Positions 10,991-23,864 of a stretch of DNA of 64,000 nt are shown here, in pieces (the stretch's first letter is position 1; each line of letters opens with the position of its first letter). The notes under the pieces were generated by a model. That model had not been told where the DNA came from. It saw only the letters and a list, made by a program, of their open reading frames with translations, and ran no database searches. Location of the stretch: assembly GCF_958979055.1 (NCBI RefSeq), contig NC_084897.1, forward strand, positions 23,247,628-23,311,627, written 5' to 3'. Origin of the DNA: Alnus glutinosa. Lineage: Eukaryota > Streptophyta > Magnoliopsida > Fagales > Betulaceae. Made by a program: the position numbers and the translations under genes.

Positions 10991-13900
10991 TATATGATAT
11001 CTGAATCTGATACAAATTTAATAGAGAATTAGTAGTTTAAGGTTGTTAATTGCGACTCGAATCCAACGTGCGAACATGAATTGTCACTTTTAAAAAATAA
11101 AAATTTGGGTGCCTAGTGATTTTAAGCTCTTTAAAGTCCAAGTTACCTTTTTTCTAGAAAGACCACTATGCAAAGAAAATTAATATTTTGAGAACTCTTT
11201 TAGTGAGATCATCATATAATATGCTAGAAAACCATTTAATCTAAAAGCTTAAGGGTCCATTTGGTTTAATGGTTTGAAAAATAGCAATATCAAAATGAAG
11301 TTAACAAAAATGTGATTTTAAAAAATGTAATTAAGCGATTGGTAAATTTACAATTCGGCCATTAAAATCGTGATTTGACCTTTAAAATCATGTTTTTTAA
11401 GACAAAAAAAAGGCACTCTTACCGAAGATTTAAATACATGAAATTTTTATATTTTCAAATTACAATTTCTTTTCAAGCACATTATCAAACGGGAACATTT
11501 TTTACGATTTTGTTTAAAAATGCACTTTAGCCTGCAAAATCGCAGTGTCAAACGGACTCTAAACATATGGGTTTGCACCTCACTATATTATACCAATCAC
11601 TCACACTTATGACATCTTTTCAATGTAAAACTTAAAATTTTTACACACTAATATATACTCAATAATTTCTCTTTCACGTTTGACTCCATACAATTACACT
11701 CCCTCTCAATAATCTAATATATGGGTCATGTTCATGATCACTTGTGTGTTGTTAAAATTTGCCCCCTATTTGAAAGACTCCCATTTGAACTCGCGCCATG
11801 ACCCTTTGCCTTTTAGAAATATCATGATATAACATGCTAAGATATCACTAAAATCAAAAGTTTAAACCTATAAATTCGTGTCCAACTATATTATATTATT
11901 CATTCACATTGGGAATTATTTTTTTGAATGCAAGCCAATTCTTTTCCACTCACACGTCTACTTACACTTAATACTCTACTATTTGAACAACAAGAACAAG
12001 TTGGGATTTGAGCATTCCGACGAATAAATCAATTACATGCTCGTTTGTCACGAGAACGAAAGATTTATTGGGGCTTGGTTGTACGTACTAACTTGTAATT
12101 GGATGTAAATGGAGATATATGGGTTAATTAATTTAGGTGTGATTGTTAGTGTTTACTCCACTATGATGTGAAACCAGTCTGTTAGACTACCTTCCACATC
12201 GGAATTAAAAGGGTGCATGGTAGAAAATTATTGTTACTCTAACACTAAAATTATTATATTTTACCCTTTCTTTTTTGTTTTTAATAAAAATTAATTCTTT
12301 TTTAACCTTTCCGCACATGAACCAAACGTAACCTTAATCTATTTTTGTTGGTGATATTCAATTATATAATTCCATTTTCCACAACTTTGCAACTTAAATA
12401 GAAAGACTCAAGCTTTTTTTTTTTTTTTTTTTTGGGTAAATTTGATACACGAGAAACGAGCTATAAGCTAGCTTGACATGTACATGTCATGATAATGAAC
12501 GAGATTATATATGCAGCATGTCGACCTTATTAATCTTTCTTCATTATGCTCATGAGCTCAATTACTTTCGCTATTAGGTTATATTTAATATGTGAAATTG
12601 TTATTTCATTCTCAATAAAAATTATTTATTCATTCTCTTGATGAAATAGTACTCCAATCATCCTAATATTAAGATTGGTTCTTAAAAAAAGTATAAAAAA
12701 AAGAAAAAGAAATGATATGTATATTAATATGCAAACTTCTTTATGTCTTTTCAATCTCAGCAACTGTACGTTGTGGTGGCTGAGTGCGTAGTAGTAGATA
12801 GAACCGTGTGTATATTGTAAATTATGCTGTCGGCCCTCTCATCCTACACTTGGGAGCAATCGAGTATTAATGTGAGTCTAGGACTCTAGAAGAGGGGATG
12901 TCGCTTTTGGTGTAAAATAATTTTGTGGAGGCTTTGATGGGGTTCGTTGAATATTGTAGTAAGAATCTTTGACGTATAAGGCACAACACCGTTCCTTCGT
13001 TGTCAAAAGAGGGTGGCTGTCTCATTTTGAGGCAGTATTTCACAGACTAGACACAACAAACGTACGTACAGAACAATTTTTATTAATATTATATATAACT
13101 CTGCAGTCCACACGTGCCATTGGTGCCAATGAGATCGATCCTAAGTATCTCTTAATTAGTTTAATCATATATATATATGATCAACCCACTTATAATTAAC
13201 ACAAGTACTAGTCTATATATTAAACAAAACGTGAGAAATAAGGTGCGGTCTTCTGTGATATATGATTATATTCCCTCCGGCCAAACAATTAACAAGATTA
13301 TCAGATAGGGTGTACGTTAGAACGTGTGGATAATGGATATATATCGGGGGATGCTTCTTCAAACGCTTTCTTTGCCTTGATCATTAGTGTCGTTTTGGAG
13401 ACAATGATGATCATGCATGTGATAACCTAGGATAAACTTTTGTCGGCAAATTGCATTAGATGGGAGCTTTGCTTTCTTGGGAGGGTTTCCTGATCAGCTT
13501 TTGTTGCATGGTTTTCATCCTAATTAAGTGGGATTCACATATTTCAAAAAAGAAATTAAAAAGAAAAAAAAACAGTCAATGCATAATGCATTACACGAAC
13601 AGACAAACACAGGCACCTCGCACCTCTTTATTGGTGCCTCCCTGGTAAGTGCGAAATAGACAAAAGGAAACCCTAAAAAAAAAATATATATATATATATA
13701 TAATGATATTTTTATTGATAACTCGGTTAATTATTTTACTAAGGCATTATTTCCTTTTTTATTTGACAAGATTCTTATTGTCTTTCCCTAGCTTTTGATC
13801 CGGATGTTTCTTTTAACTTTTTATACAAGGCGAAAATAGAGGAACCCAATCAGGAAAAAGAGTAAAAAAAAAAATTATGGATCAAACTAGCATATGTAAT

Positions 13901-15038
13901 ACTTGTGAAATAAAAGTGTAATATATTTTTTTTTTTGGAGAAGAACGAAAATAATAATAATAATAATAATTTATATAGAAACGGGAAGAAAATTTGGTAC
14001 TTGGTAGGCAAAAAAATAAAAAGAAAAAGAAAAAAGAAATACATTTGTAATTATTTGTCTGTTAGTATCTCATTTTGGATTAGAATTTCAGGCAATTCTT
14101 AAAATCATGACTGTTTATGTAAAATGAATAATTAAGATTTTGCTGCATCATCCATTTTGATACAGAAAATGTATTAAAAAAAGGGCTGAGGGTTACAAGG
14201 GGTTGGTCAAATATCCTCTGACCAGCCATCCCCTTAAGACTTGAGGGGTTGTTCGACCACCCATGTACTCAAGGTTAGTCGAACACTCCCTCAATATTTT
14301 TGGTTGAATTACTACTCTCTTAAAGTTTTTGGAGGGGTCCAATCTACCTCTAAAATTTCTGAGGTCGTGGTTTGATTACACCCGGCCATAAAAAAAAATT
14401 AAAAAAAAAGGCTTTTAGTTGTGTTTTCATTGGCCGCTGCTATTTTCTTTTAATTTAGAAGCATTTTTTTTGTAAATTGCGGTTGAAGTTGACATCAATC
14501 CAGGAATTTTTTTTTTTTTTTTTTTTTTTGGTAAAAAATGCCGCTAAACATAAAGAACTAGTTGTGTTTTTTAAAAAAGCACAGCTACTTTTAGGAAATT
14601 AGCGGCGGATTTATTTATTTATTTATTCTATCAACAGAATGCATGCAGCATGGTTTGAGGCTTTTGAGGTCGACGAACAATTAATCCATGGGATCTGACC
14701 CAGCAAAAGGGTTGAAAAAAGAAAAAAAAAAATCCATTAAAATGTCACATAAACTTGACCTTAAATTGCATGGGAAGTCCATGAATCGTTGGGTTAATAT
14801 AGTGTGACTCTTGGATAATTACTAGTTTAATGGGGCCAGGAAAGGGAGAGTTTTGTGGCTTACCAGAAAACAGACCAAAGAGTAATTTGAAAAGGGCTTC
14901 TCACCGGCCACTCAAAGCCAAAAACACACAAATATATGCTTAATGCTTTGTTAATTAAATGGAGCCACATTAGGAAAAATGCCTCCTCGCGCGTCTCCCC
15001 ACCTGGGCCCGCTCTTTATAACCCCATCAATTAATCTT

Positions 15039-15040
<2 letters not shown>
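10991..15040. other. Intergenic, no gene recognised (contains a MITE)
   Basis: AT-rich sequence with homopolymers, (TA)n at 13687-13702 and (AAT)n near 13950-13970. Apart from the MITE at 11253-11560 I see no supported feature. The stretch 14190-14400 has several GGGGTTGTTCGACCACCC-like words typical of degenerate plant repeats. Open frames are short and low-complexity. Confidence 0.5.
11253..11560. mobile_element. Putative hAT-like MITE, about 308 bp
   Basis: The left end (AGGGTCCATTTGGT) and the reverse complement of the right end (AGAGTCCGTTTGAC) match at 11 of 14 bases, in the style of the GGGTCCGTTTGG ends of plant hAT MITEs. The interior is AT-rich and non-coding. I could not find a convincing target duplication, so the borders may be off by a few bases. 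Confidence 0.6.
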
Positions 15041-15042
<2 letters not shown>

Positions 15043-15076
<34 letters not shown>

Positions 15077-15158
15077 AGAGAGAAGCTATAGGGGAACTAC
15101 GTCTAGTGCCCTAGAGAGAGAGAGAGAGAGAGAAGCTATAGGGGAACTACGTCTAGTG
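15043..15158 (+). repeat. (CT)n/(GA)n tract with a duplicated 34-bp segment
   Basis: A (CT)n run is followed directly by GA-rich sequence. A 34-bp segment ending AACTACGTCTAGTG is present twice (15075-15108 and 15125-15158, period 50 bp). The CT and GA runs are complementary and could pair. A TTTATAA motif lies just upstream at 15013-15021, so a promoter or leader is possible, but no coding region follows. Confidence 0.8.
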
Positions 15159-15159
15159 G

Positions 15160-18100
15160 CGTACTGCTGGGGTTGGGGCCTAAAAGTCACAAATGGCTCT
15201 AGGTGGACAAGCACTTCTCATCCTTCCCAACCACCCATTTCTTCTTATATGCAATGACCACCTTTTTGACATTCTCTTGTAAATCAAAGGTCATTGTCGT
15301 ACAATTTTCGAGGTGAAGGATAGTTCAATGTGACTCCCTAGTCCCTGCAGTGTAGAACAACACCAATCCTTAATAGTGAAAGGCAGACAGGATGGAGCCA
15401 GGCAATTTAGTTGTAGTTCCGTTTCTTCCATTTGGCATATGTTGTTACAGTTTTGTCTACTTTGATTTTTCATATACTACCTACTCTACTCGTTTCTCTG
15501 TTGCCTGCTTGTTAACTTGATCGAGATTCTCTAGAGAATTGAAGGAAGACCGACACAACAACTGTCATCATCGACCATGATCATATGGGAATCTCATGGT
15601 TAATTGATCGAGTAGTTACTTAAAGAGTATGTATAGGGATCTGAATATTTTATTTACGTATTTACTAATTCTGTTGATGATTCTGGTGAATCATGCTGCA
15701 ATATGTTCTTAATTCCTAATATTCCAATATTGATGGATCAGTTAGCTGGTTTCTGAATGAATAAATCTTCTGTATGTATGTGGTCTGGTTTTTATTTCAT
15801 TTTAATATGTTTTAATTTGTTCATTATATATGACATGTGGATTAATGTCACGGATCCAGCAGTTTTCCTTTCTCTAGACAGAATAATTAACAGTTTGATT
15901 ACTTTTTATGGGGTACGTACTCAACAAACTATTCATGAGTTCTTGAGATTGGAGTTTATCCGCTTTTCAGTTTCTTATATGATATTGAGTTTGATCATTT
16001 GGTTTATCCATATGACTTTGTGTATCTGGTTGAGTATCTGGTTGATTAACCTTCTCAACTGTTAATTAATTAGAGGACATGCTGATCTTTCAAAAACATG
16101 CTCTGATGAGTCCTGCAAATTATACGAATCCCAAAACCTCCCCGCCTTCCTCCGGCCAGTACCATTGTTTTAATTTCCTGAAAATACTCATCCCTCTGTA
16201 AATTAGCATGCTCTTTATGACCTTTCCGAAATTACTGTCCAACAGGGTCTAGTTTTAGGATCGAGAAACAAGTTACTGTTTGCTACTGGACCTTAAAAGC
16301 TGCGGTCTAGCAATCATGGTATATATGCTTCAATTCCTTCCGCGATATATACAAGACCATATGGGTACGAGGATCTGATATAAAATAGCAACTTCTGAGG
16401 GACCATCTTCATCTTTTTAACACAGACATATATATATGTTTGATGATGCATGACAGCTTGATTCAAATGCTCCATATATATATATATATATATACTCTTG
16501 ATCCATGCCTAGCTAGCCTTCCTTCATCTATGGTAAGACAAAACCTGCTCGATCTCACGTAACCTAGCCCCACCTGAGCTGAGGTCACGTCATTGCTCTC
16601 CCACTTAAGGAAAGCTTTTAGGCGTCTGCTCATGATCGATCAACTTGTTTCTTAGCTAGCTAGGAAGACCAATAAACTTAATTGGGTGATAAAGATCGAC
16701 AATTGACCTACTTACTACCTAGTTGCAGCTTCCCAACGCATGATTGATTAATTCTCTACAATTAAGTACTCCAGCTTCTAATACGTACGTGCGTTTCTTG
16801 AACATTAACATTGGCTCTTGAAATCAACAAACAAAAGAACACCACCGAGCCCATAGCTGTAGACCCATATCGTTTAATTTCTGTCTTTTCTTTCTAATTA
16901 CATATACTTATATATTTAAACATATCAATATATATGCATTAGAGATCAGATCAGATAGTGTGAGAGGACAAGCATAAAGTGGACTTGGGTCTGGAGTTCA
17001 CACGCACCTCACTTAGTCCAACGCGTGTTTTAAGGTAGAATACTTCGTGGACAACACCTTGCGTACAGTTGCTGGGATAAACGCCTCTTTTTGTTTATCT
17101 TTTTCTGCGTGTTTTTTTTTTAATTATTTTGGCATAATTGTCTTTGCTGTAGGCTGACATATATCTGGATGCACGAGCTATGTTTTCATTAGTCTAACGT
17201 AGATAATGTAATAGGTGGCAAGTGTTTTTTTTTTTTTTTTTTAAAGTTTGGATGAAAAATATGACAGAAAGACTTATTTGTCGTCATTGGAGCAAAATTC
17301 ATGACTTTAATTATTAAAATTGAAAACTTGGGTCTTTATAGAGGTAAAACTCAGGACTTTTGGGATAATTCCCAAAAAAATACTCTATATTATTAATAAG
17401 TTGATTACTTATATAATTTGCTCCTTTATAAATAATTTATTTACTTATAGCTGCATATATATATCAGTAATATCACTATTTAGGTACGTAGTATCTTCTT
17501 TTTTGGTTTAAAGAATTTTACAAGCAGTACTTATATACATTTTATTGATTTATATTAATTGAAGTGCTGGATTGGAGACAACTCTTTTGAGCCCTTACTT
17601 TTATTTCAATGGTATTATTTTGATTTTTTTTTTTTGTATATATTTATGTTTTTATATGTCTATATAATTATTTTTTTAATATAACAATATGATAAAAATG
17701 ATAGTATATATATAATAGATGAATATATATGATTAATCATATAATATAATCAATGTATGCAAACATATACTATAATAAATAATATAATAAGAAATGAGCC
17801 TTTTCTTGGATATATAAGTGCCTGGACTAGCTTGCCTGCCTCTTTGATGGATTATCCTCAAGGCAAAGCATTATACGTACTACTATGGAGATATTAGTGG
17901 ACTTGCCCAAGAAGAAGATGCTCATCCTTTATCTTTCGAGATTGATTAAGATTATTAATGTCGGCTTGCTCTATATCGAAATTAGGAACATGATTTGGAC
18001 AATATGCATAGATTGTTTGGCCCAAACTCGTAACCATGGAGATAGACTTTTATTTATTTATTTATTTGTTTGTTTCTTGGCAAATAACTCTTATAAAGTA

Positions 18101-18205
18101 AGAAAAAAGATCGAGAATGACCAAAGATTGGAAACGCTATCAAAAACACAGAGGAGTCCTGGGGGACTTAACCAAATTACATTTTTAATTTGTAGATGCT
18201 CCACT
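15160..18205. other. Intergenic, no gene recognised
   Basis: AT-rich with (TA)n runs near 16475-16495. I looked for known conserved plant microRNA sequences and found none. The segment around 15160-16060 is relatively long and not obviously repetitive and could be transcribed, but there is no positive evidence. Confidence 0.4.
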
Positions 18206-18206
18206 A

Positions 18207-18408
18207 ATATTAACTGTCAGAGATATTTGAAGGACAGACCAAAAATAAAAAATTTGGAGGTGCAAGCGTGGTGGATTTGCCACAGTGGTCGCCGCAGATA
18301 GCTAGTTGTAGCAACTGCGAAGTTGTCACCAATGACTACGTCGAAGTCGATTTTATAGCTAGTGGCCCCAAGGAAGAGGAAACCATGCTGAAGCCCCTTG
18401 CAGATTAA
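18207..18408 (+). other. Coding-like open segment, unrecognised
   Basis: A frame open from about 18207 to the TAA at 18406-18408 (about 66 codons, no ATG at its start) includes FGGASVVDLPQW and CSNCEVVTNDYVEVDF, and ends LKPLAD. Its composition is more protein-like than the AT-rich flanks. It may be a terminal exon, a gene fragment or chance. I do not recognise the family. Confidence 0.22.
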
Positions 18409-18639
18409 TGCAGATCGACTTGCTTGAGATAATTAATTAGTAGGTGTTACACTGTGCTTTGTGGACTTCGACAAATTAAAGCGAAGGTGATCATGCGTCG
18501 CTTTAATTATTCCGTGACATTCAGACGGTGTTCAACTGTGCATGGCAATAGCTACTGCAAAAGCAGATTTTTGAACCGCTAGATTGATCGAGGGGCAACT
18601 GCAAGACAAGAAAACAGCCATCAGAATGAATTAAGCAAC

Positions 18640-19062
18640 TCAAAAAGGGCCGGCAAAATCACTCTAAAAAGAAAAGGCAAGTCAAAAACAGTAAAATTTT
18701 CAATGCCCAACCAATTATACTAGTTAAGTTGGCCATGTGAATGGGGGCAACTGATAGTATCATGCATGAATAAGCTAGAGGCCCAACGCCTTGAATCGAG
18801 TCCAATGAACACCCAAAGGCATACTCATTAAAAAGGTGAAAAGCCTAGGAGCCCCACAATCACAGGCTTAATTACCAGGTGGCAGTTAAGTAAGGAGTCT
18901 AAGATAAACGACTCTGATCATCTCACAATAAGATTAAGAGTTATTCTCTCTCCCTAAACTCTCTCTAGTCTATTATTCTATCAAATACTGAATTGACTTA
19001 ACCATCGGAGGCATCCCGCCAGCCACAGCCGACACCATTCTAGTGGCCATTTTTTCTTGTCT
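18640..19062 (+). mobile_element. LTR-retrotransposon-like remnant (possible solo LTR or TRIM)
   Basis: The segment contains CTCTCTCTAGTCTATTATTC-type leader sequence and then TTGACTTAACCATCGGAGGC, a variant of the TGACTTAGGCATCGGAGG motif near the LTR/leader boundary of plant Ty3/Gypsy (Tat-type) and TRIM elements. No gag-pol, second LTR or target duplication was found, so the limits are approximate. Confidence 0.4.
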
Positions 19063-19384
19063 TGCAGCATTGCAGATAGCTCAGTACTAGTATATTTCAG
19101 TCGTGCGAAAATCTACTTTTGCACCTAAAAAAGAATAAATGAGTTAGATTCAATATGATTAACACAAGGTTGTGATGGAGTAATGATTAAGAGCAATCTA
19201 GTCAGATAGAGATATTAGAGGTTATCAATGTTTAGAGGCAAGGAGAGAGATGCCATAAAACCTTAAGAAGTACTGGCACTATAAAAACAATTGTTCAAAA
19301 GTTTTCGGGAAGAATCACAGAGAGATTGACCAGAAGAAACTGTAATTGTCCGATTCAGCAACTCCAGGAGGAGAAATTTAATGG

Positions 19385-20288
19385 TGTATTTGGCAACAGA
19401 GTGGAATAATTATTCCACTCGGGTTTTTTTCTAAAACCCGCCCACCCGCCTGAATACCTGAGTTTGACCTGAATTTCATTTGAATTTTAAGCTGACATTT
19501 TGAGTAATGGCTGGGACCCACGCGCAGGACAAGCTGTCTCCCAAAAAGCACGTGGGTCCCACATATAAATAATAAAATAATACAAATTTAAATAATAAAA
19601 AAAAACAATTAAAAGAAATTAATTAAAAAAACAAGGGGTGGCTGCCAACTGGGGGTGACCACGCAGCCACCCCCGACCCTTGGGGGTGGCCGCGCGGCCT
19701 CCCCCCCCGACCAGCGGGGGTAGTCGCGCGGCCTCCCCCGACCAGCGGGGTGGCCGCGCGGTCTCCCCCGACCCTTGGGGGTGGCCGCGCGGCCTCCCCC
19801 AACCAGCGGGGGTGGCCGCGCGGCCTCCCCCGGCCACCCCTGCATCATTTTTTTTTATTTTTTTTTAATTTTATTTTTTAAAAAAAAATTATTTATTTAT
19901 TTTTTCATTAAATAATCAATATATAATAATTCACCCCCGGTCACCTCCAGGGGTGGCACGCGGCTCCGGGGGTGGCAGCCAACCCTGCATCATTTTTTTT
20001 AATTTTTTTTTTAATTTTAATTTTAAAAAAAAAAATATTTATTTATTTTTTAATTAAATAATCAATATATGATAAATTATTATTATTTAAATTATTATTT
20101 TACACAACTTTTCAAAATACCAATCATTATACACAACTTTTTAAACTTCCAATCATTTTATACCATTAAAATATAATATTTTTCAATCTCAAAATTCAAC
20201 ATCCAAATACAATTTTTTACCTCGATATTTATAAATAGAATTAGAATTCAATTCTAATTCTCAAAATTCAATACCCAAACGAATCATC
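19385..20288. mobile_element. Putative non-autonomous DNA element with GC-rich core
   Basis: The left end reads GTGTATTTGGCAAC. The right end reads AATACCCAAACGAATC, whose reverse complement (GATTCGTTTGGGTATT) gives a loose inverted match around TTTGG. Between them lie a GC-rich minisatellite core (19650-19840), an A/T-rich segment, a second shortened copy of core plus A/T segment (from about 19930) and an AT-rich tail. The 'CTGCATCATTTTTTTT' junction occurs twice, at 19838 and 19984, showing internal duplication. There is no coding capacity. Borders are approximate. Confidence 0.45.
19650..19840. repeat. GC-rich minisatellite (GGGTGGCCGCGCGGCC core)
   Basis: Four to five imperfect units of roughly 35-40 bp carry the palindromic GGCCGCGCGGCC-type core and CCCCGACC spacer. 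This is an island of very high GC in AT-rich DNA. All frames stay open through the array only because of its composition. A related shorter segment lies in alpha-tubulin intron 1. Confidence 0.85.
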
Positions 20289-20344
20289 TCTGGCAGGGAG
20301 GATATGCTAGGGGTAGTTACTTTTCAGATAGGACAAAGTTTTAC

Positions 20345-20760
20345 TTCAAACTGAGTTTTTTTTTTTGAACAGAAACTGTATTCTAATATTGCAAAAAGCT
20401 CAGAGGCTTACAACTTGAAAATAAGGAACAAGACCCTTCATTCTCTAAACCAAAATGATCTGGCTTAGTAAAACAGCTGCCTAAGCAGAAATACAAATTT
20501 TACAAAAATGACATTTGAGCTTCTCTTACATTAACGCTCACTCTCTAAATAAAAGAAACCTGATCTAGCAATTAGCCAACAAATATTCCCATAAAATTTG
20601 AACCAAACACAAGCAGACTGTGACCGGAGAAACAAGAGAAAAAACACAAGAACACTTAAAGCAAAAACTACCCAAACACAAGCTGCCGACAGTGGAGGAA
20701 AGGGGCCAAGATGGCTGACGGCGGCGCGTGAAGGACATGCGCCGACACCGGTGCCACCTA
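20345..20760 (-). mobile_element. Probable LINE 3' end (minus strand)
   Basis: Read on the minus strand, a GC-richer start (near 20760) passes into a T-rich untranslated region with TGTAAGCCTCTGAGC-like text and ends in a poly(A) run at about 20357-20366. The pattern is that of a 5'-truncated poly(A) retroelement. No target duplication was found and the 5' limit is uncertain. Confidence 0.45.
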
Positions 20761-20872
20761 GATGAGAAACACATGGTTTTTAAATAATAAGAATATAGTT
20801 GAAGTAAGTTTCTCTGATCCAATTTAGAATAAAGAATAAATCTTTGTCCCATTAGGAATGCTCAAAAAAAGA

Positions 20873-21745
20873 ATTCCACTGCCAGGATTCGAACCCAAAA
20901 ATTTCAAAGCCATATAAATTTATGCTACAGCAGATGTAGGTATGATATGATGGAATAAAAATCAGATCAAGCCTATATGAAAGGGCCAAAAAAAAATTAT
21001 TTTCCGTAGTCGGGATTCAAACTTGGAAATTTCAAAGCCATAGAAATTTGTGTTACAACGGATGTTGGTATCATATGATGGAATATAAATCACATCAAGC
21101 CTATGTGAAATGGCAAAAAAAAAAAAAAGAATTATTTTCCGCTGCCAAGATTCGAACCCATAAATTTTAAAGCCATATAAATTTGTGCTACAGCGAATGT
21201 TGGTATCATAAGATGGAATATAAATCACATCAAGCCTATGTGAAAAGGCAAATAAAATAAAATAAATAAAATTCCGCGGCCGGGATTCAAACCTAGGAAT
21301 TTCAAAACCATATAAATTTGTGTTACAGTGGATGTTGGTATCATGACGGAATAAAAATTAGATCAAGCCTATATGAAGGGCCAAAAAAAAAATTCCACTA
21401 CCGAATTCAAACTCGGAAATTTCAAAGCCATATAAATTTGTGCTACAACGGATGTTGGTATCATATGATGGAATATAAATCACATCAAGCTTATACGAAA
21501 GGGCCAAAATATATATATATATATATTTTGCTGCCGGGATTTGAACTTGAAAATTTTAAAGCAATATAAATTTGAGCTATGGAGGATTTTGGCATCATAT
21601 GATGTAATATAAATCACATAAAGCCTATGCGAAAGGGCAAAAAAAAGAGTTATTTTCCGCTACTGGGATTCGAACTCGGAAATTTCAAAGCCATATAAAC
21701 TTGTGATACCGCAGATGTTGGTATCATATGATGAAATAAAAATAT
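20873..21745 (-). repeat. Tandem array of about seven 120-135-bp units with tRNA B-box-like motifs
   Basis: Units start near 20875, 21002, 21137, 21270, 21390, 21522 and 21652. Each contains, on the minus strand, a GTTCGAATCCCGGCAG-like motif (pol III B box, diverged in some units), a GTAGCACAAATTTATATGG segment and a block with CATCATATGATACCAACATC. Units are separated by A/T-rich spacers and are clearly diverged, so the array is old. It may derive from a tRNA-related SINE that was tandemly amplified. Confidence 0.85.
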
Positions 21746-22363
21746 GTGTGTGATCTAATAATGAAATATTGTCAAATGTTTGGTTAAAAAAAAAAAACAA
21801 TTCTCACTTATCAATTCATAAATTAAAAGTTGTAAAAGACAAAAAAAAAAAAAAATCAAAACAATAATAATAAAATGTATTTAGTTTTGTTGTCAATACA
21901 GTTGCTGAATCAAGGAAGCTAATTATTAAGTTGCAAGCTATTTACCAGATTTTCAAATACACTTGCTGTACAGTATATGTTTTCATTAAGAGTAAATGCA
22001 TTTTTGGTTCTTGTGCTTGGGGTTTTGACAAATTACTTTGTGAGTTTTAAAATGTGATTAATCAATACTCCTTAGGGTTAGCAAAAATAATTGGTTACTA
22101 GCTACCATAAGAAAAACTAATAAAATCCGTTAAACTGACATGTCAGCATCAATTAAAAAGTGAGAAGTATTCAATTTGCTTGATCCCCACAAATATACTG
22201 ATGATAACCCATTTATCCATTTTCATTAATATAATAACCCATACAATAAAAGTATAACCTAAAATACTGATATACGTACATGAAAAAAAGGTCTCCCAAA
22301 TACTCCAGAACCGCTCCCTTTATCTATTCTCTCTCCTGCAAAGCCCGCAAGCTTCTCTCTCTA

Positions 22364-22387
22364 CCCCCCCCCCCCCCCCCCTCCCCC
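22364..22387 (+). repeat. Poly(C) tract
   Basis: About 18 consecutive C, one T, then six more C. It lies inside a pyrimidine-rich stretch just upstream of dispersed repeat copy A. Confidence 0.9.
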
Positions 22388-22569
22388 CCTTTTCCTCCCC
22401 TTTCTTCCTCTTTCCATCATTTTCATCACAGCTTATGCCTCCTTTGAGGCTATTATCCCGCTAGAGTTTTTTCTAGGTTTATCCCAAACTTGTTGCTATA
22501 ATCTGGTTGGTCGTTTCTCTATAGCTGGATCGGATTTGTGCGCCTCCTATCGCTCTTGGCTGGGGAATC

Positions 22570-23370
22570 ACTAGTATCTTGAAGTTCTTAGATCTGATGT
22601 TTTTCAACTTAGATCTACTAATTTCAGAAGGCCTCTCCACTATACGTTCCACACCCGGATTCCTAGCTCTTTCCCTTTCAATCCACCGTCAGCTATTTTG
22701 TCTTTGGTACTTGTGCACTCCACGCGGCAGAGTCTGATGCCATGCAAGCTGATCTCAACCACAATCTGCCATCAGTGCCGGTCCCAAGCAGTGGTTATAT
22801 CGCCACCGATACTCTATAACAATTTTTATATTTTCTGTATATATATTTTGTCTGTGGTTGGGTTTTGGTTTCTTTTGAAGAACTATTTTTGATGAACTTT
22901 GATCTGATAATTGTTATGCATGTTCCTTCTCACCCCTTGCAAAGGGGTTGTTACTCCCATATCAAAATCACTGCCTGCCCAACCCTTAGAAAATGGTTGT
23001 TTCATTGAACAGGGTTGAAGGCCTTTACATGGGTCCATGCCCTTGTTCATCGTACCACAGGTTTGGTTTGTTCTTCACCTTGTGCGGACTGATCATTGAC
23101 TTTGTTCAAGGTTGATAGGGCTGGAACCTTTTTAATGCTTCTTGAATTGAAAACTCACAATTCCCTCATTCGTTACCACTTTGGCACTGCTATATCATAT
23201 TGGAGTTTTTTGTTGGGATGCCTACCCTTCTGCATTTTTGTTTGTAATATATGTTTTAGATTCTGCTTTGTTGTTTTCATTCTGTTAAGCTTTGGTATGT
23301 CAAAACTTTAATTTGTATTTTTCGTTTTCAAGTATCTTTAAAAAATTAATAATAATAATAATAATAATAA
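22570..23370 (+). mobile_element. Dispersed retroelement family, copy A
   Basis: The sequence aligns by eye over about 750 bp with 41765-42495. Shared words in the same order include CTTAGATCTACTAATTTCAG, AATCCACC-TCAG, GGTTGAAGGCCTTT, CATGCCCTTGTT, GGAACCTTTTTAAT and TTCCCTCA. It ends in (TAA)n (23347-23370). A shared 3' end followed by an A-rich simple repeat marks a non-LTR retroelement. No recognisable reverse transcriptase remains, and the true 5' border may lie upstream. Confidence 0.75.
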
Positions 23371-23864
23371 ATGTTGATACACTATTTAAAATAGAGTAAT
23401 GCTAAGAATTACATTTTTATTTTATAATATTGATGTTGCAATTTTAACTATCTCTTAACTTAATTCTAGTTACAAAAATAAAAAAATTGGCTGGGACAGC
23501 CCGGGTAGAAACTTGAATTAATGTATCGATACTCTTGAAGTTGCAATATCTTGCGCGCGTTGTGCCACATGATACATAATTACATATGAGGAATGATATT
23601 TGGCCACCCCATGATGAAATTATTGGTTACCTTTTTTCTTTTTTCTATTAATAAATAATAAAAAAAAAAAAACAAAAAAAAAAAAACACAAAATCATGTA
23701 AATGTGTTGGGTCTGGTTTTATGGTTTTATTTTAAATGAATAAAAAAGCTAAAGTAAAAGAATAATTTTTTTAATGTTAGAGGCAAATATAAAGGGAAGC
23801 TATATTCGGGAAAAATTATTAGGTTGCTACTGACAATGTTATTACGTCTTAGAATGTGAAAGAG

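Noticed and set aside
15000..16800. MicroRNA precursor in the gene-poor block
   Set aside because: Checked by eye for common conserved plant miRNA sequences; none present.
19609..19868. Overlapping open frames on both strands through the GC-rich repeat
   Set aside because: They are open only because the GC-rich units lack stop codons; composition is low-complexity and no family matches.
20873..21745. tRNA genes suggested by GTTCGAATCC motifs
   Set aside because: No acceptor, D or anticodon stems can be drawn around them; the motif recurs inside a tandem repeat.
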